Part shown: positions 5,838 to 5,929 of the stretch, piece by piece
Layout of the letters: every line of letters begins with the position of its first letter
Numbering within the stretch: position 1 is the first letter of the stretch
Assembly (NCBI GenBank): GCA_005881235.1
Contig: VBEQ01000249.1
Location: 1 to 5,929 of the forward strand
Source: Chloroflexota bacterium
Lineage (GTDB): Bacteria; Chloroflexota; Dormibacteria; CF-121
DNA length: 5,929 nt
Direction of reading: 5' to 3'
The notes under the pieces: model-generated
What the model was told of the DNA's origin: nothing
Database searches by the model: none
The model's input: only the letters and a program-made list of their open reading frames with translations
Translations under genes and position numbers: made by a program

Positions 5838-5866
5838 TTGACTTTGCTGACAGGTGCCGCCATAGT
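5838..5866 (+). promoter_or_regulatory. Candidate rightward promoter for a gene beyond the window
   Basis: TTGACT (5838-5843, five of six) and CATAGT (5861-5866, four of six) are separated by 17 bases. The -35 context CCGGCTTGACTT and the -10 core TAGTC repeat those in front of the Asp-box gene. The predicted start is near 5873. ATG at 5898-5900 is followed at once by TAA, so no reading frame begins inside the window. Confidence 0.5.
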
Positions 5867-5871
5867 CGGAT

Positions 5872-5892
5872 CCGGAGGAGGACTCGCTCCGG
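5872..5892. promoter_or_regulatory. Inverted repeat at the predicted transcript start
   Basis: CCGGAG (5872-5877) and CTCCGG (5887-5892) are perfect inverted copies with a nine-base gap. The left arm overlaps the purine-rich GGAGGAGG, which has no start codon at normal spacing. It may be an operator or a 5'-end RNA stem. The last 37 bases of the window show nothing else. Confidence 0.4.
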
Positions 5893-5929
5893 GGCGAATG
5901 TAACCTTTCGCTGGCCGGGGCTCCCTTTA

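Noticed and set aside
5472..5841. Open frames at 5542-5841 (+) and 5472-5747 (-)
   Set aside because: The first begins at TTG before the terminator hairpin and reads through it without a ribosome binding site; the second is antisense to the terminator and the 3' end of the Asp-box gene. Neither translation looks like a known protein.
5873..5900. A gene start with GGAGGAGG and ATG at 5898
   Set aside because: The ATG is followed immediately by TAA and no other start codon lies at usable spacing from the purine run.

Overview
The window is a GC-rich bacterial stretch holding three complete genes and one gene that runs off the left edge. Three of the four products begin with a clear export signal. 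The mix is a lid-less gamma-glutamyltransferase of the Bacillus type, a sialidase-like Asp-box protein and a large secreted surface-type protein. GTG and TTG starts and leader-poor genes also occur. Together these fit a soil or environmental high-GC bacterium such as an Actinomycetota or Chloroflexota/Dormibacterota lineage. That placement is inference; no marker gene is present.

Layout. Positions 819 to 1 (minus strand) encode the N-terminal 273 residues of a secreted protein with a GTG start. It is easy to miss because it has no ATG start and its end lies outside the window. A roughly 200-base divergent region follows. It holds candidate promoters in both directions and a sharp 16-base palindrome that could be an operator in the ggt leader. 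Positions 1017-2804 (+) encode a complete, apparently active, exported gamma-glutamyltransferase. A 200-base gap with two inverted repeats in tandem leads to 3005-3535 (+), a small cytoplasmic protein with the pattern of a PD-(D/E)xK nuclease fold. A second 200-base gap contains a recognisable promoter and a hairpin, followed by a TTG-started exported protein with four Asp-box (BNR) motifs (3738-5531). That gene ends at a textbook intrinsic terminator. The last 400 bases carry no convincing gene. They contain short direct repeats, an 11-base-period repeat array, and a promoter followed by an inverted repeat, which suggests a rightward gene starting just beyond the window.

The genes do not form an obvious operon or pathway: gaps are about 200 bases and each gene seems to have its own signals. 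The shared theme is extracellular work, namely peptide or glutathione breakdown and surface or carbohydrate-related proteins. The nuclease-like gene is the outlier. I see no convincing new multi-gene system. The points most worth checking are the hidden minus-strand gene, the ggt palindrome, the nuclease-like protein with a QxK active-site variant, and the 11-base repeat array.
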